Assembly (NCBI GenBank): GCA_023213395.1
Contig: CM041465.1
Coordinates: forward strand, 198,097,741-198,161,740
Source of the DNA: Cycas panzhihuaensis
Lineage: Eukaryota; Cycadophyta
Length of the DNA: 64,000 nt
Direction of reading: 5' to 3'
Shown here: in pieces, positions 22,900 through 35,046 of the stretch
Numbering within the stretch: the stretch's first letter is position 1
Layout: each line of letters opens with the position of its first letter
Notes under the pieces: generated by a model
Told to the model about the DNA's origin: nothing
The model's database searches: none
What the model saw: the letters and a program-made list of their open reading frames with translations, nothing else
Translations under genes and position numbers: made by a program

Positions 22900-23860
22900 G
22901 AAACTACCCCTTTACCATAACTATAGACACACCCAAATGCACCCTTTGGAGAACCGTTGTAGACAATGGTTCTTCTATCAATGCCATGCCCTTGCACATC
23001 ATGCAAGAGCTTGGCATCTCAGTGCTCAAACTGGTTCCATGGCACTATCAAGGCTACAATGGTATCGAAAAGACACACTTAGGATTGGTTTCCATCCCCC
23101 TTACTCTTGAGGATAAAACTATCCTCACCAATATTGTAGTCCTCGACATGGATGTTAACTACAACCTCTTGTTGGGATGCCCATAGTTCGACCAAATGGG
23201 GGCCATGTGCTTGTCTCTTTGGGGGCAACTTAAATTCATCCATGAAGGATGAATGGGGGTTGTTCCCTAGGAGCCTCCTCCCACTAAACAATCCCATCAA
23301 CCTCGTCAAGCGGTTTGTGATAAGGCAAAGGGAGATAAGGACCCTTCTGCCTATGCCTTTGCTTATTCTATCGACATTCTCAATTTGTCTCACTTAGAAG
23401 AAGGTCCTTCCCCTTCTTCCTTGAACCTTATCCACTTCACCCCTATTGGTGTAGGGAGCTATAAGTACCTCACTATGCTTAGTGATGACGAGTCTAACAG
23501 TGAGGATGAGGACCTCCCTCATCCCATATCCCTCCTAAACATGAGTAGGGGGTACTCTCTTCATTCCAAGCCCCAACATAGAGCCTCTTTTACCAAGGAG
23601 TCTATTCCTCCTCTTGAGTCGCATGTCATTGCTCTTGCCTCTTATGCAATTTCCTATATCACCTCTCCTTCCATCTCATCACCCCCCTACCCCTTCCTCC
23701 CCTTAAGCAATGAGGTGAGGCAGCCTCTCATCATCCATCATAAGGGGTCACTTTTCGACTCTTCTAAATTGTCTCTTGATTACATAGAATGGTGGATAGA
23801 TCGTTATGGCCCCATCGCTCCTTCCACTTCTTACCCCTCATCTTCTTAAAGCATGGTTAT
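22900..23860 (+). pseudogene. Tat C aspartic protease and linker to RT
   Basis: Protease cuts the polyprotein. The active site reads VVDNGSSINAMPLHI near 22955-23000 (catalytic Asp kept, DNGS instead of DTGS/DSGS), followed by VLDMDVNYNLLLGCP, the usual ILGRPW end. The next 600 bases give a less conserved, acidic Ser/Pro-rich linker (SDDESNSEDEDLP) in the 23385-23849 frame. The interval 22500-22900 is degraded. Confidence 0.7.
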
Positions 23861-25105
23861 CCATGGGGTAGACTACTTTAAGGATGATGAGGCCTTGCTT
23901 GAGCATTTAGCAGGCTCCATGCCTAATTTTCCTCTTGGTCACCATAGACTTGGTCACCAGAAGATCTTAACTATTAGGTCACCCCTGGCTGACCTAAACC
24001 TATACTCTTCTTCCTCGCCCCCTCCTATTGACCGAGCCCTACTGGGAATGCTATGTGCATGGGGGCAACTGAGGACATTGTCCTTACTCCTAGTAAGGTC
24101 ATAAAGGTGGGACTGAAATACTCTCATAATGAAATGAAGGAATACGCCCTTCTTTTCTAGGAATTTTGTGACATTTTTGGTGGGACTACTCTGACATAAA
24201 GGGAATAGACCCTTCTATCATCACCCACAACCTTACTACCATTCTGGGTGCTCACCTTGTGTGACAAAAGTAGCATCCTCTTCACCTGAAACTCTCAACT
24301 ATTGTGAGCATGGAAGTTGAGAAACTCCTAGACGTGGGGTTAATCACTTCCATTAATTATCCCAAATAGATGTCTAACATCATTCCTATTGCTAAAAGGA
24401 ACAGGATGATTAGGATATGTGTTGACTTTCATGACATCAACAATGCATGTCCTAAGGATAATTTTCCTCTTCCCTTCATCGATCAAATCATTAATCAAAC
24501 CACAAGGTTTGAAGTCATGTCCTTGATGGATAGCTTCTTGGGTTACAACCAAATCTAAATCTCCCCCAAAGACCATCACAAGATGGCCTTCACCACACCT
24601 TAAGGCACCTTCACTTACAAAGCGATGCCCTTTCGGCTTAAGAATGTAGGCACCACTTATCAAAGGGTAGTGCAATTTATCTTTCACGACCTTATTGAGA
24701 AAACTCTCAAGGTTTCCATGGATGACATGATGGGCCTTTCACGTGTAAGGGCCCATCATCCTAGTGATTTATAGGCCATCTTTATACGATGCCACGAATA
24801 CCATGTAAGCCTAAACCCCCTCAAATGTGTGTTCACCATGATAGCTGGTAAGCTCCTTAGATTGCTCATTTAAAAACAAGGAATCTAAATCGACCCCAAT
24901 AAAGTCAATGCCATCTTTGACTTGCCTCCTCCTAAGACCTAATGACAAATCAAGTCATTCTTAGGTAGGTTAGGCTTCCTTAGGTATTTCTTGGCAAATT
25001 TTGCCATAAAGGCAAAACCCTCACCAACCTGTTGAAGAAAGGGGCCCCATTTGTTTGGTCTCCAAAGGCCCAATAAGCTTTCAAGGAGCTCAAGGGAGTT
25101 CTCAC
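23861..25105 (+). pseudogene. Tat C reverse transcriptase region
   Basis: Matches element A throughout. It starts with HGVDYFKDDEALLEHL and runs to the palm motifs DINNACPKDNFPLPF, LMDSFLGYNQI and VSMDDMMGLSR, where the active-site box has become SMDD. Stops arise at expected Trp, Gln or Arg codons (for example TAG in NYPK*MSN, TAA in NQI*ISP). No long frame survives. Confidence 0.8.
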
Positions 25106-25640
25106 TTGTACTCCAACTCTGGTGCCCCCTCTCTTTGATAGGTCCTTCATCCTCTATACCTTAGCTATTAATGAATCCTTAGGCACCATCCTTGCCCAGG
25201 AGGATGACTCGAGAACTGAGAGAGCCATTTACTTCATTAATCACACCTTAGTGGTTGCCAAACTTAACTACTCTCATGTTGAGAAGGAGTGTCTCTACTT
25301 GGTGTATGCTACCAAGAAGTTTAGGCACTACTTACTTAGAAACATTACTTGAGTAATCATCCAGTCTGATCCCTAAAGGTACTTACTAACCCGATCTGAC
25401 CTAACAAGTAGGATTGGCAAGTGGGTCATCCTCCTCTAGGAATTTGATCTCTAAATCGTCAATAGGAAATTAAAGAAGGGGATGGTGGTTACTGAACAAC
25501 TGGCCAACACCCCCATCCGGAATCCTTATGGTGCTCCCATTGGGGATTCCTTTCCCAATGAGCCCATTTTAGCCATTCAAGATTCATCCCCCATCCATTG
25601 GCTGATAGCGAGTGGTATGGGGACATTGTGCGATACCTTC
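25106..25640 (+). pseudogene. Tat C RNase H (retroviral type) and connector
   Basis: Reads PPLFDRSFILYTLAINESLG (first catalytic Asp is Asn), LNYSHVEKECLYLVYATKKF and RHYLLRN, then the connector VTEQLANTPIRN and NEPILAIQD. As in A, this connector runs directly into the integrase part without the second RNase H normal for Tat elements. Confidence 0.75.
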
Positions 25641-26570
25641 TCGATTAGCAGTACCACCCCAGTGTGAGTGACAAGATAAGGTCATGTATTAGGGCTACTT
25701 CCATGTAATATTTCCTCATGGAAGAGGTATTGTATAAGAGGTCTTTCGATGGGATCCTTCTCTACTATGTCAACCCTGACAAGTCAGACCAAATACTTTA
25801 TGAATGCCATAACGACATTTGTGGAGGCTATTTTGGAGGCAAATCCATGGCCCAAAGGATCTTTTACATGGGACATTATTGGTTGTCCCTCTTTAAGGAA
25901 ACCCATGCTTATACCCTATGATGTTGTTAGTGTCAAGAGTATGCCAACGTCATCCATTTGCCTTTCGAGGCCTTGCACCCTATCATAACTCCATGGCCCT
26001 TCTCACAATAGGGACTAGACCTCATTGTGCCATAACTCCCCCCTCCTCATTGTAGCACAAATTCATCTTATCCACAATGAAATACTTCATTAAATTAGCT
26101 GAAGCAATCCCCCTATCCTCTACTCTTGGCAAGATGGTAGCCACTTCTATTTACCAACATATTATTTGTCGATTTGAGGTCATTGACGTCTTGATTACAG
26201 ACAACAGAACCCCCTTTTGTAATAAGGAAATGGATGAACTTTGTGAGAAATTTAAGATCTCTTACAAAACCTCCTCTCCTTATTACCCTCAAGATAATGA
26301 CTAAGTACAATTATTTAAAAAAATCCTCATAAACATCCTAAAGAAGACTGCCATCCAATCTCAAAAGGATTGGCACCTTCAACTTCCTTCTGCCCTATGG
26401 ATGTATCGTACATCTATTTGTATAGCTATAGGAATGAATTTGTTCTCCCTTATGTATGCAATTAAATAAGTTCTCCCATTGGAAGTTGAGATTCCTTCCT
26501 TGCAAGTTTCCCTTTAGGTTATTATTGACAAGGAATCCTAATGTCAGGCATGTCTCCTAGATCTTGAAGC

Positions 26571-26575
26571 CCTAG
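26571..26575. repeat. left target-site duplication of chromovirus I
   Basis: CCTAG; identical copy at 33322-33326. Confidence 0.9.
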
Positions 26576-27629
26576 TGATCCAAGAGGATCTACCATATGT
26601 TTACAGGATGCAAAAAATGCTAGGCATTGGTATAACTGAAGGAGATATGGCCAAATGGTATCAAAATTATCTAAAATTTTATGTAAAGGTATAAGACACA
26701 TCCCAATAGATGTGTACAAAAGGTGGGGTTTAGAAAATATCATTTGATTAGAGTTCAAGCCTTGTTTTGCATAAAATTAATCCCATAGCTAGTAGAAAAA
26801 AATAGCAAATACATATTATAATTAAAGGAATAAAAATATGGTCAAATGACATCTAAATGAGATAAACTTTTGAGGACGAAGAGGAGACATGTGTTCCTAT
26901 ATTTTTACCAAATTTGAACTGAATTGGAGTTAGTTAAGGTTAGTTACAAGCCGCAACTTTTAAGAATTACATGAAGGCCACTTGGACAGCAAAAAAATAG
27001 CAAATATATATTATCATTAAATGAATAAAAATGTAGCCAAATGACATCTAAATAAGCTAAAATTTTGTGGAAGTAGAAGGGACATATGTTCCTATACATA
27101 TACCAAATTTGAGCCAAATTGGAGTCCGTTACGATTAGTTACAAGCTACAACTTTTCAAAAATTACATGAAGGCCACTTGGACAACATGCATTCTGGTGG
27201 TTAGTGGTTATACTTACATGATTGTCACTTGTTAAACATGCAATTTTGGTTTCTTTCTATAAATTAAACCCCATTATGGGTTGGAGAGGTGGTTCTTAGA
27301 CACTTGACTTAGGAAGCATCCTTGGAGAAGCATTTTGGAGGGTTGGAGTCTCCCTTATGGTATAATTGTATCATTTATTCCTTATAATTTTACCATTCTT
27401 TTGCTAGTTGATTTCTCCACTATTAAATGGAGATTTTCATAGTTTAATAAAAGTATTACTCCTCATACTTTTGGATCAATGTCAAGAATAAATAATTTGG
27501 TGTAGAATTTCCTTTTGTGGTCTCATTGTTATTTTGATGTTATTGAGATTTCTACACTAACTCCTAGTATCTCAAGGAGAAAAGGTTGATAATTGACTTC
27601 TTCACCAACTAAGATCTATTTTAGGATCA
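26576..27629 (+). repeat. 5' LTR of chromovirus I
   Basis: 1054 bases, TGATCC...GGATCA. It includes two internal near-repeats (AATTACATGAAGGCCACTTGGACA at about 26962 and 27161). A related LTR opens chromovirus II at 51898. Confidence 0.9.
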
Positions 27630-27634
27630 TGTTT

Positions 27635-27647
27635 TGATATCAAAGCC
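27635..27647 (+). other. primer-binding site of chromovirus I (tRNA-iMet)
   Basis: TGATATCAAAGCC, five bases after the LTR. It differs from the standard TGGTATCAGAGCC by two G-to-A changes. Chromovirus II keeps the other G positions, so together they support the standard site. Confidence 0.8.
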
Positions 27648-27762
27648 TATGATCTTTGTTGCAGGGACTTGAATGGTACAAACAAGAAAATGATACAAAA
27701 AGAAAGGTGAAGACTTTCTTGTATTGCAATCACCAAGAAGATAAAGAAAGAATCCAAGCACC

Positions 27763-28450
27763 ATGGCTGAAAAAGAAGATAGAGAAATTAGATTTGAAAA
27801 CCTTGAGAAGAACATAGAAGCCTTGATGCAAATGATGACCCAACTTCTACCTCTAGTCAAGGGAAAAGGCAAAGAGAAGGAAGTTGAAGGAGGATCCACA
27901 TATGACCATAACCATGAAGAGGAAGAGGAGGAGACCTTAAAGCACTCTTTTGAAGAAAGCAAGGGTACTTCATCTCATCAACCCTTCAAGGTGGAGGCAA
28001 AGTTGGATATTCCAACTTATGATGGAGAGGTAAAAGCTAAAAAGTTGGACCATTGGTTGGATCAACTTGAAACCTACTTCATAATTTATGCTTATAGTAA
28101 TGCTCAAAAGCTTTTATTTGCTAGCCTCAAGTTGTGTAAACATACATTGACATGGTGGAATGCATATTTAAAGACTCCTGATGTATCTTCTTTTTCATGG
28201 ATGGATTTTAAGAAAATAATAAAGAAGCAATACTACCCCATAGTTCATGAGGAAGAACAATCAGTCACTTGGCAATATTTACGCCAAGGGAGAGGTGTAA
28301 GTGTCCAAGACTATACTTCTTTATTTTTTAGGCATGGCATGCTACTTGGTATTAATATGGATGAACACGTCACTTTTATGAAATTCATTAGAGGATTACA
28401 TGAATACATAAGGGAGGAACTAAGGCTTTTTAAGGTTCAATCTATTGGAT
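27763..28450 (+). pseudogene. chromovirus I gag, capsid part
   Basis: Starts MAEKEDREIRFENLEKNIE, with a predicted coiled coil in the first 40 residues and a Lys/Glu-rich stretch. The retrotransposon capsid fold follows (KLDHWLDQLETYFIIY, LTWWNAYLKTPDV, FKKIIKKQYYP). Residues about 85-229 match the gag core. The frame stops with a TAA at about 28450, where chromovirus II reads REVCK, so the stop is a change in this copy and gag continues downstream. Confidence 0.85.
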
Positions 28451-28461
28451 AAGCAAGTAGA

Positions 28462-29115
28462 ATGGCTATGGCAATAGAAAGTAAAAGCAAGAAATCTACA
28501 TTCATGTCTAAAGATTCTACTTTTACTTCTAATAAGTATGAAAAGAATCCTAAATTGCACTCATCTGAAAGGCAAGAAGGAAAGAAGAAAAGAACTAATT
28601 TCGTTAAAAGTTCTACCTATTGTGAGCATTGTGATATTAGCAGTCATATTACAACAAAGTATTGGAAGTTACATCCAGAGCTAAAGCCAAAGCATATCAA
28701 GGATATGGAATTAAGAAAGAAGGAAAGAGGGAAAGCACTACTTTCTAAGGTGGATATTCAAAGTGAAGGAGAAGAAGAGAAGGTTACTCTACTTACAAAG
28801 TATGAAGATGATGCTACAAGGGAGGAACTATTTCACTTAAAGCTTCAAGTAGGAAATAGTATGATTGGTGCCATTATAGATCTAGGGAGCCAAAAGAATT
28901 TGATCTTAGAAAGTTTAGTAAAGAGCATTTGGTTGGTAATTACTCCTCACCCTCACCCATATCCTCTTGGTTGGATCCATAAAGATGTGGAAATGCAAAT
29001 ATCAAAGCAATGTACACTTAAATTTTCCATCAAAAATGATTTTATTGATGAAGTAATATGTGATGTAGTGTCATTAGATGCATGTCATGTTGTGCTTGGA
29101 AGTCCCTACTTGTAG
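28462..29115 (+). pseudogene. chromovirus I gag tail, zinc knuckle and protease
   Basis: Continues gag with a Lys/Ser-rich stretch, then a zinc knuckle read as CEHCDISSH followed by ITTKY, in which the last Cys is Tyr. The protease follows with active site IIDLGSQKNLI (catalytic Asp kept, DLG rather than DTG/DSG) and ends with VVLGSPYL. The TAG at 29113 stands where chromovirus II reads YLWDRD, so it is a Trp codon turned into a stop. Both odd residues, knuckle Tyr and DLG, recur in chromovirus II. Confidence 0.85.
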
Positions 29116-29157
29116 GATCGAGATGCACTCTTCTATTGAAGGGAGAGAAAGTATTAG

Positions 29158-30303
29158 TTGATGAAGGATAACAAGGGCTTCATCATAAAGGCCACAAAGA
29201 AGCACTTAGATAAGATAGCATTAATTTCAGCTACTCAAGCAAAAAGGATGATCAATGCATGTGGTAAATTTATCATCTTAATGGTAAGGAGAAAAGAAGA
29301 GCCAGGAGATGAAGAAGGTCCTTCTACTCACACTCTTCTTATATCACCTAAACAAATGCAACAAATTGAGGAGTTAAAGACAAGGTATGATATTATATTT
29401 CAACATGTTGATGGGCTACTACCAAAGAGAAAGATAGAGCATGAAATCACTCTTGTAGGAGATGCACCATTGCCTAATGTTGCTTTGTATAGGCACTCCA
29501 TTATAGAGAATTATGAGATAAAGAGGCAAGTTGAGGAGTTGCTTGATCAAGGGGTCATAAGACCTGTATGTGCACCTTGTGGGTCACCAATTGTCTTGGT
29601 GCCTAAGAAGGATGGAGGATGGAGATTGTGTGTAGACTTTCGTGCTTTGAATAAAATTATAATTAAAAATTGCTACCCTTTGCTTCGTATAGATGATTTG
29701 CTTGATCAAATTCGGCATGCTTATTTTTTTACTAAGTTGGATTTGAAAAGCGGTTATCACCAAGTTAGGGTCAAGGAGGAGGACACATAGAAGATGACCT
29801 TCAAAACAAAGCAAGGACTCTTTAAATGGATGGTTATGCCTTTTAGATTGTGTAATGCTCCTGTAACATTCATGAGGCTAATGAATGAAATGTTAAGGCC
29901 TTACTTGGATGATTTTATTATTGTCTATCTTGATGACATTTTAATTTTTAGCAACACATGGGAGGAATATTTACAGCACATAGAAGAAGTTTTAAAGACT
30001 ATGTCTAAGCATCATTTAAAGCTTAATGTGAAGAAGTATGAATTTGGCAAGGAGAACTTGATCTTCTTAGGCTTTGTGGTTGGAGGAGGAAAGTTGAGCA
30101 TCGATCCACTCAAGACTCAAGCCATCCTCAAATGGCCTAAGCCAACAAACATCATAGAGGTGAGAAGTTTTTTAGGAGCTTGTCAATACTTGAGAAAGTT
30201 TATTCTTCATTTTTCACAGGTTGCAGCACCTCTACATGGATTGACAAAATCTAGTAAATGTTTACTTGGGGTTCTAAGGAGGAAGAAGCTTTTCTTCTTT
30301 TAA
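29158..30303 (+). pseudogene. chromovirus I reverse transcriptase
   Basis: Contains the RT motifs [37 protein letters not shown] and the active site IVYLDDILIFS near 29925-29950, then the connection LGFVVGGGKLSID, WPKPTN and EVRSFLGACQYLRKF. A TAG at 29788 stands in place of Trp (EDTWKM). Near 30258-30265 two bases are missing relative to chromovirus II, shifting the frame inside KKFTWGSKEEEAF. The catalytic YLDD is intact. Confidence 0.9.
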
Positions 30304-31031
30304 AGAAGAAAATTTATGAAGCACCAGTTTTGGCAATGCCAAATTTGCAAAGGCCTTTTGAAGTAGAAGCTAATGCAAGTGGAAATGTGATGGGAGCTAT
30401 CCTTATTCAAGATGGGAAGCCTATTTCTTACCATTCAAAAGTATTCACCCCTCAAGTGAAGAACTACCCAACATATGATCGAGAAATGTTTGCACTTCAT
30501 CAAGTATGCAAGCATTGGAGGTCATACTTACTCGGAAAAGAGGTTGTAGTTCATACTGATCATAAGCCTCTTCAATTTTTACAAACCCAAAGTAAATTAC
30601 AACAAGTAAGACACATGAAGTGGATGAGTTATTTACAACAATTCAATATTGTAATTAAGTACAAAAAGGGCTCTAATAATAAAATTGCTGATATATTATC
30701 TAGACCACCTTATTCCACTTCTTCTTCTACTTTTGTTTGTAGTTCTCTTATGAGTTTGCAGGTGGAACCAATACATCATGAATGGTATAAAGACTTGTAC
30801 CATGAAGATGAAGCTTTGAAGGAAGAATTAGAGAACCTAGTAAAAGGAAGACCTTCCCAGCTTGCTTGGAAGGATGGTCTACTTTTTAAAGGGGAGCAGC
30901 TCTATGTTCCATCAAAAGGAGACAAGATCAAGTGGCTTAGAGAAGCTCATACTTCTAAAGTAGCTGGTCACTTTGGTATAAAGAAGACTTTAGTAAACTT
31001 GAGAAGATATGTTATATGGCCAAAAATGTAA
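30258..31031 (+). pseudogene. chromovirus I RNase H and integrase zinc finger
   Basis: RNase H reads FTWGSKEEEAFLLLKKKI, FEVEANASGNVMGAILIQ (first catalytic Asp is Asn; chromovirus II keeps FDASG), DREMFALHQVCKHWRSYL, VHTDHKPLQFLQ and ADILSRP. The integrase HHCC finger begins with HTSKVAGHFGIKKTL. The frame ends in a TAA at about 31029, where chromovirus II has CAA. Confidence 0.88.
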
Positions 31032-32016
31032 AATGATGTAAAAAAATATGTAAAAGGATGTGTAATATGTAATACTTCTAAGCCTTCTTCTAGAAAATTA
31101 GGATTGTATACACCATTTCCTATTCCCACTAGACCTTGGGAAAGTATCTCCATTGATTTCTTAAGGGGACTTCCCATGACTAGGAAGGGACATGATTATC
31201 TTTTTGTTGTTATAGATAGGTTCAGTAAAATGATATGTCTAATACCTTGTAAGAAGATAATCATAGGTACAAGAGTAGCTGAGTTATTCTTCGAGCATGT
31301 ATGGAAGAATTTTGGCTTGCCTTCTTCCATCATTTCAGATTGGGACACTCGATTCCTTTCATTATTTTGGAAGTCACTATGGGAGATGATGGATACCAAA
31401 TTGAAGAGAAGTACCAAGTTTCCATCCTCAAACAGATGGTCAAACCGAAGTAGTGAACAGAACTTTGGTACATTTATTAAGGGGATACAATTCCAAGCAT
31501 CCAAAGACTTGGGATGAATCATTGGCTTTTCTATAATTTGCATTTAATAGAGCAATGCATGCATCACACTCTAAAGCACCTTTTGAAGTTTGTTTGGGAT
31601 ACTTACCTCAAAGTCCATTTGACTTAGAGTTTTCCATGCAAGTTAAGGAAGGATCCGTCAAAGAGAAGGAGGAGCATGACAAGGCTTTAAGATACTTGCA
31701 GAAGATCCAGAGAGTCCACAAAGAAGTACATGATCAACTTCTAAGGACTCAACAAAAGTACAAGGAAAGACATGACAAGCATAGGAAAGAGTGTACTTTT
31801 TAAGAAGGAGATTTAGTATGGTTATACTTGAGCAAGGAGAGGTTAAAAGGAGAAGGCAAGAAACTCAAACCTATAAGGTATGGACCATTCAAGATTTTGA
31901 GAAAAGTAGGTGGCAATGCTTTCCAATTTGATCTTCCACCTTATATACAAATATATTCAGTAGTAAATGCTGAATACTTAAAACTCTTTGAGCCCTCCAT
32001 GCTAGATGAGGAATAA
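31032..32016 (+). pseudogene. chromovirus I integrase core and C-terminal part
   Basis: Follows the zinc finger Cys pair (CVICNTSKPS). The core shows SIDFLRGLP (first Asp), the second Asp in IISDWDTRF, and the third Glu in [13 protein letters not shown] after a frameshift near 31395-31430. The C-terminal domain reads NRAMHASHSKAPFEVCLGY, YKERHDKHRK, EGDLVWLYLSKERL and PIRYGPFKILRKVG (GPF motif), ending EPSMLDEE at 32016. A TAA at 31801 and a TAA near 31540 are further breaks. Confidence 0.85.
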
Positions 32017-32251
32017 GACCAGTTCACTTTACCTTCAGTTGATGATTTGTATTTGGAAAGTGAGGAGCCTCTCAAGGAAGATTGTATCTTGGAGAGAAAA
32101 TCTACCAAAACAAGATATGAGATATATGAATCTTTTAGGATTGGAGTAGTAGTGTAATTACCTAGTAAGGCCAAGTGGTTTAGTAGGCAACAAGGAGAAC
32201 AACACTTCCCCCATCTCTAATTTTAAGCCAAATAGGAGTTGGCTATTTTCC
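32017..32251 (+). pseudogene. chromovirus I C-terminal chromodomain-like remnant
   Basis: The frame continues past the stop as LPSVDDLYLESEEP, DCILERKSTKTR, SFRIG, LPSKAKWFSRQQGEQHFPHL. The pattern (ILERK, a basic stretch, an aromatic strand, then SKAKWFS in place of SxATWE) is what a diverged chromodomain looks like at the end of chromovirus integrases, where it guides insertion to marked chromatin. It could instead be a lineage-specific tail. Confidence 0.55.
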
Positions 32252-32267
32252 AAGGAAGGGGGAGCCA
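32252..32267 (+). other. polypurine tract of chromovirus I
   Basis: AAGGAAGGGGGAGCCA immediately before the 3' LTR start TGATCC. Confidence 0.85.
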
Positions 32268-33321
32268 TGATCCAGGAGGATCTACCATATGTTTATAGGA
32301 TGCAGAAAATGCTAGGCATTGGTATAACTAAAAGAGATATAGCCAAATGGTATCAAAATTATACAAAATTTTATGTAAAGGTAGAAGACACATCCCACTA
32401 TATGTGTACAAAAGGTGGGGTTTAGAAAATATCATTTGATTATAGTTCAAGCCTTGTTTTGCATAAAATTAATCCCATAGCTAGTAGAAAAAAAATAACA
32501 AATACATATTATAATTAAATAAATAAACATCTAGACAAATGATATTAAAATGAGCTAAAATTTTGAGGAAGAAGAGGAGACATGGATTCCTCTACATGTG
32601 CCAAATTTGAGCTGAATTGGAGATGGTTAAGGTTAGGTACAAGCCACAACTTTTAAGAATTACATGAAGGACACTTAGACAATAAAAAAATAACAAATAT
32701 ATATTATAATTAAATGAATAAAAATGTAGTCAAATGACATCCAAATGAGCTAAACTTTTGAAGAAGTAGAAGGGACATGTGTTCCTATAGGTGTACCAAA
32801 TTTTAGCCAAATTAAAATTCGTTAAGATTAGTTACAAGTTATAACTTTTTAAGAATTACATGAAAGCCACTTGGACAACATGCATTTTGGTGGTTAGTGG
32901 TTATACTTGCATGATTGCCACTTGTTAAACATACAATTTTAGTTTCTTTCTATAAATTGAGCCCTATTATAGGTTAGAGAGGTGGTTCTTGGAGACTTAA
33001 CTTGGGGAGCATCCTTGTAGAAGCATTTTAGAGGGTTGGAGTCCCCCTTATGGTATAATTGTATCATTTATTCCTTGTAATTTTACCATTCTTTTGCTAG
33101 TAATCTCTCCACCATTAAATGGAGATTTTCATAGTTTAATAAAAGTATTACTCCTCATACTTTTAGATCAATGTCAAGAATAAATAATTTAGTGTAAAAT
33201 TTCCTTTTATGGGCTTATTGTTATTTTGATATTATTGAGATTTCTACACTAACTCCCAGGATCTCAAGGAGAAAAGGTTGATAATTGACTTCTTAACCAA
33301 CTAAGCTCTATTTTGGGATCA
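32268..33321 (+). repeat. 3' LTR of chromovirus I
   Basis: 1054 bases, TGATCC...GGATCA, the same length as the 5' LTR, followed by the cctag duplication. Confidence 0.92.
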
Positions 33322-33607
33322 CCTAGACAAGAAACACTTGATTGTATACCAAGTGAATCTTACCTCTAAAGCTAGGATGTGAAAGGCATATAAAAAATAC
33401 CTTTGACCCTGCCCTTTACATCATGGGGATCATGTCCTCAAACTAGAATATCTCCATGATCACTTGTCCAAGTTTGGACCTAAATGGGTTGGCCCCTTCG
33501 TCGTTCTCAAAATCCTTGATAACGACGCTTATAGGATCACAACCTTGGAGGGTCTTGAATTTGAGAAAGCTGTCAATGGTACATTCCTTAAGAAATTCTA
33601 TGCATGA

Positions 33608-34255
33608 CTATCTTAATTGTTGAGTAGGCCAGGCACACTGATTCCCCTTTTCCTTGCTCTGAAATGAGCCTAAACTACCACTCTGTGTGCATCCTCATTC
33701 CCCTCTCTATATTTTCTTCTATGGCATCTAGTGTTTCCCTCCTAAGGGAAACTTTTTCTCCTTATTGGACGTATTGGTTTTCGTCACTCCTGAGCTCAGA
33801 AATGCACTCTGACTAAGATTGCATGATCGAGTACCTATACTCTCTCTTCGTCAGCGCTTCCTTTGCATATCTACTATGCTCCATTGACAGACATGCATGA
33901 CTCTCCATCTCTTAGCCTCATACATGCCTATCACCTATACTCATGGTGGTCATGTGTGCCTACTATGAGTATGGCCCTGCATGAAAGGAAGTGTAAGTAC
34001 CACCCAAATAATCCAATAACAAAAACCATATAACAATCAATTAAAATCATCATGATCTATAGTCCCTCCTGTACCTGTGCACCTGTGTCTACATACACAT
34101 AAATATATAAACATATAAACAATAAATGCAATATCATACACCATCATCATGGATCAAATGGGGTGCCAATAGGCCCCCGTCTATGTACATAAAGAATTAT
34201 ATCATATAAATAATATAGTACATCATCTGTAGGGAGCTGGAATCCTTGCAGGGAG
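33608..34255. other. Tat C spacer between integrase and antisense PMD gene
   Basis: No gene. Includes CTTGCTCTGAAATGAGCCTA with AACTACCACTCTG at 33653-33684, shared with element A (about 3110) and with the sequence after the extra RNase H of element D (56809-56840). Confidence 0.5.
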
Positions 34256-34922
34256 GAGTACTATCATGTGGTAATATATGGTGACTCCTTGGAGGTCCAG
34301 TACTTTCCCAATCAAAACCCATCATACCCTACTCTTTGGCACTCCTATGCTCAAGGGGTATCATCTCCTAGTCGGTGTAATCTATCCCCAGGAGATCACA
34401 TGCCTCCTAGGCTCCTCCTATACTATTATGAGCTCCCAGCCTTGCTCCCCTCATCTTGAGGTCTCCTTAGGGTCATCGTCATTGTGTGTGTCTGAGTCCT
34501 GCTCTATAACGACCTCACTACCATCTAGTCCATCAATTAATCGTATCATGCCTGGATATGATCCCTCTCTTCCTCTACTGCTTTGAGTCTCTCCTCTAGC
34601 ATAACTATCTTGATGCTGCTCTCTACATCACCATCTACTTTGCCACCTTAAGCCTCCAATGCTTGAACTTGACCTTGTAAGGAATCTCTCTCTGTATGAA
34701 TCCCATCCAGCTCTCCCTATAGTTGTCTCACCCTAGCCTGGTGCTCTTGGAACTCTACTACCCATATATCCCTGGGTCTGATTAGTGGGGAAAATGCCAC
34801 TGTATGTGCCCCTACTGATCGAGGATATTCTCTAGCCTAAATGGGAGGTTGCCCCTCCATGTAGACCTAGGAGAATACCTCCCAGATTACTACCTCTATT
34901 AACCTCCCCATCTTTGCTGCTC

Positions 34923-35046
34923 CTGCTAAGTCAAACACACCGCGTGTTAGTCCATATACCCATATATCAAATTCTCAAAGCAAAATCAAAGAAAACTATC
35001 TAATCACTTAGTGGTCGAAAGATGATAGGAAAAAGTAGTGTCTTAC
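34923..35046 (-). other. predicted intron 2 of antisense PMD gene (C)
   Basis: 124 bases, GTAAGA...TTAGCAG on the minus strand, matching the interval in A and the donor in B. Confidence 0.55.

Larger units (their letters stand above)
26576..33321 (+). mobile_element. chromovirus I (Ty3/gypsy), full length
   Basis: A 6746-base element with two 1054-base LTRs (26576-27629 and 32268-33321), each starting TGATCC and ending GGATCA, a tRNA-iMet primer site, gag, protease, RT, RNase H, integrase, a chromodomain-like remnant and a PPT. The target duplication is a perfect cctag (26571-26575 and 33322-33326). It is nested in the integrase of Tat C. The LTRs differ at about 12 of the first 140 bases by eye. 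Coding frames hold a handful of stops and two frameshifts, so this copy is dead but far better kept than the Tat elements. Confidence 0.92.
25660..33607 (+). pseudogene. Tat C integrase, split by chromovirus I
   Basis: The zinc finger region (YFLMEEVLYKRSFDGILLYY, ECHNDICGGYFGG) and catalytic core run to 26575. Chromovirus I with its TSD occupies 26576-33326, and the C-terminal domain resumes at 33327-33607 (KWVGPFVVLKILDNDAYRI, FEKAVNGTFLKKFYA, stop TGA 33605). The catalytic triad is lost: the first Asp is Lys (STMKYF), the second is kept (LITDNRT), and the third Glu is Gln (VQLFKK). Joining the two sides restores the same residue order as element A. Confidence 0.85.
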
